NCBI GenBank assembly: GCA_029212505.1
Contig: JARGOS010000004.1
Location: forward strand, 89,109 to 153,108
Direction: 5' to 3'
Length of the DNA stretch: 64,000 nt
Source: Legionellaceae bacterium
Lineage (GTDB): Bacteria; Pseudomonadota; Gammaproteobacteria; Legionellales; Legionellaceae
Under the pieces are notes generated by a model, which made no database searches, had not been told where the DNA came from, and worked only from the letters and a program-made list of their open reading frames with translations. Numbering within the stretch: position 1 is the first letter of the stretch; every line of letters starts with the position of its first letter. A program made the position numbers and the translations under genes. This document shows positions 63,974 through 64,000 of the stretch, in pieces.

Positions 63974-64000
63974 CAAGTCATATTATTTAACTCCTGCATA

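Noticed and set aside
1..64000. CRISPR arrays, rRNA or tRNA genes
   Set aside because: No regularly spaced repeats, and no cloverleaf or rRNA-like segment, were seen in the gaps between genes.

Overview
The window reads as a chromosomal segment of an AT-rich gammaproteobacterium, most likely of the order Legionellales (Legionella, Coxiella, Aquicella or Berkiella relatives). The reasons are gammaproteobacterial housekeeping neighbourhoods (lnt-leuS-lptE-holA; rpsB-tsf-pyrH-frr), a BarA/LetS-type hybrid kinase, a PPi-type phosphofructokinase, a small histone-H1-like protein, Cys-rich secreted proteins, and many large proteins with eukaryote-like or effector-like architecture (ankyrin, LRR, kinase fold, candidate cysteine protease) scattered singly among housekeeping genes. 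The taxonomic call is inference; no rRNA or tRNA gene was seen.

Layout. 0-9.6 kb: truncated PPi-phosphofructokinase, hybrid sensor kinase, gltX, coaX, a large protein with an HD-hydrolase-like motif set, a secreted MsrA-MsrB fusion, an unknown protein and rluE. 9.6-13.3 kb: ACR3-type arsenite exporter, HIT protein, membrane protein, a candidate cysteine-protease effector and a small coiled-coil protein. 13.3-19.4 kb: the minus-strand run lnt-leuS-lptE-(secreted Cys protein)-holA. 19.5-22.4 kb: an effector-like protein, two small exported proteins flanking a nested palindromic element, and a 2H-phosphoesterase-like protein. 22.4-28.7 kb: a plus-strand run of translation and stringent-response genes (YciO-like, trpS, rluB, rlmD, relA). 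28.7-33.4 kb: membrane acyltransferase-like protein, diguanylate cyclase, Cys-repeat secreted protein, histone-like protein, queF. 33.4-36 kb: ankyrin protein followed by a divergent protein kinase. 36-44 kb: an AT-rich accessory block with Nudix, glucosyl-phosphoglycerate-synthase-like and HAD-phosphatase genes divergent from DHFR-like and DHPS-like genes, then an outer-membrane barrel, an ABC exporter and a frameshifted GMC oxidoreductase. 44-53.2 kb: DegP-type protease, pgeF, MFS transporter, FeS photolyase-like protein, unknown membrane protein, rluD and miaB. 53.3-56.6 kb: rpsB-tsf-pyrH-frr with leader and terminators. 56.6-64 kb: a tandem pair of paralogues with an HNH-like motif, an LRR protein, a small membrane protein and a PEP-synthase-like protein that lacks the PEP/pyruvate barrel.

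How the genes work together. The core genes cover tRNA charging (gltX, leuS, trpS), rRNA and tRNA modification (rluE, rluB, rluD, rlmD, miaB, queF), envelope building (lnt, lptE, degP) and signalling (LetS-like kinase, RelA, diguanylate cyclase). In Legionella and Coxiella relatives LetS-type kinases and RelA drive the switch between replicative and transmissive states. The most unusual material is the 36-39.7 kb block, which combines three folate/pterin-type enzymes with a sugar-phosphoglycerate transferase and its phosphatase; the duplicated putative nucleases at 56.6-60 kb; and the effector-like singletons.
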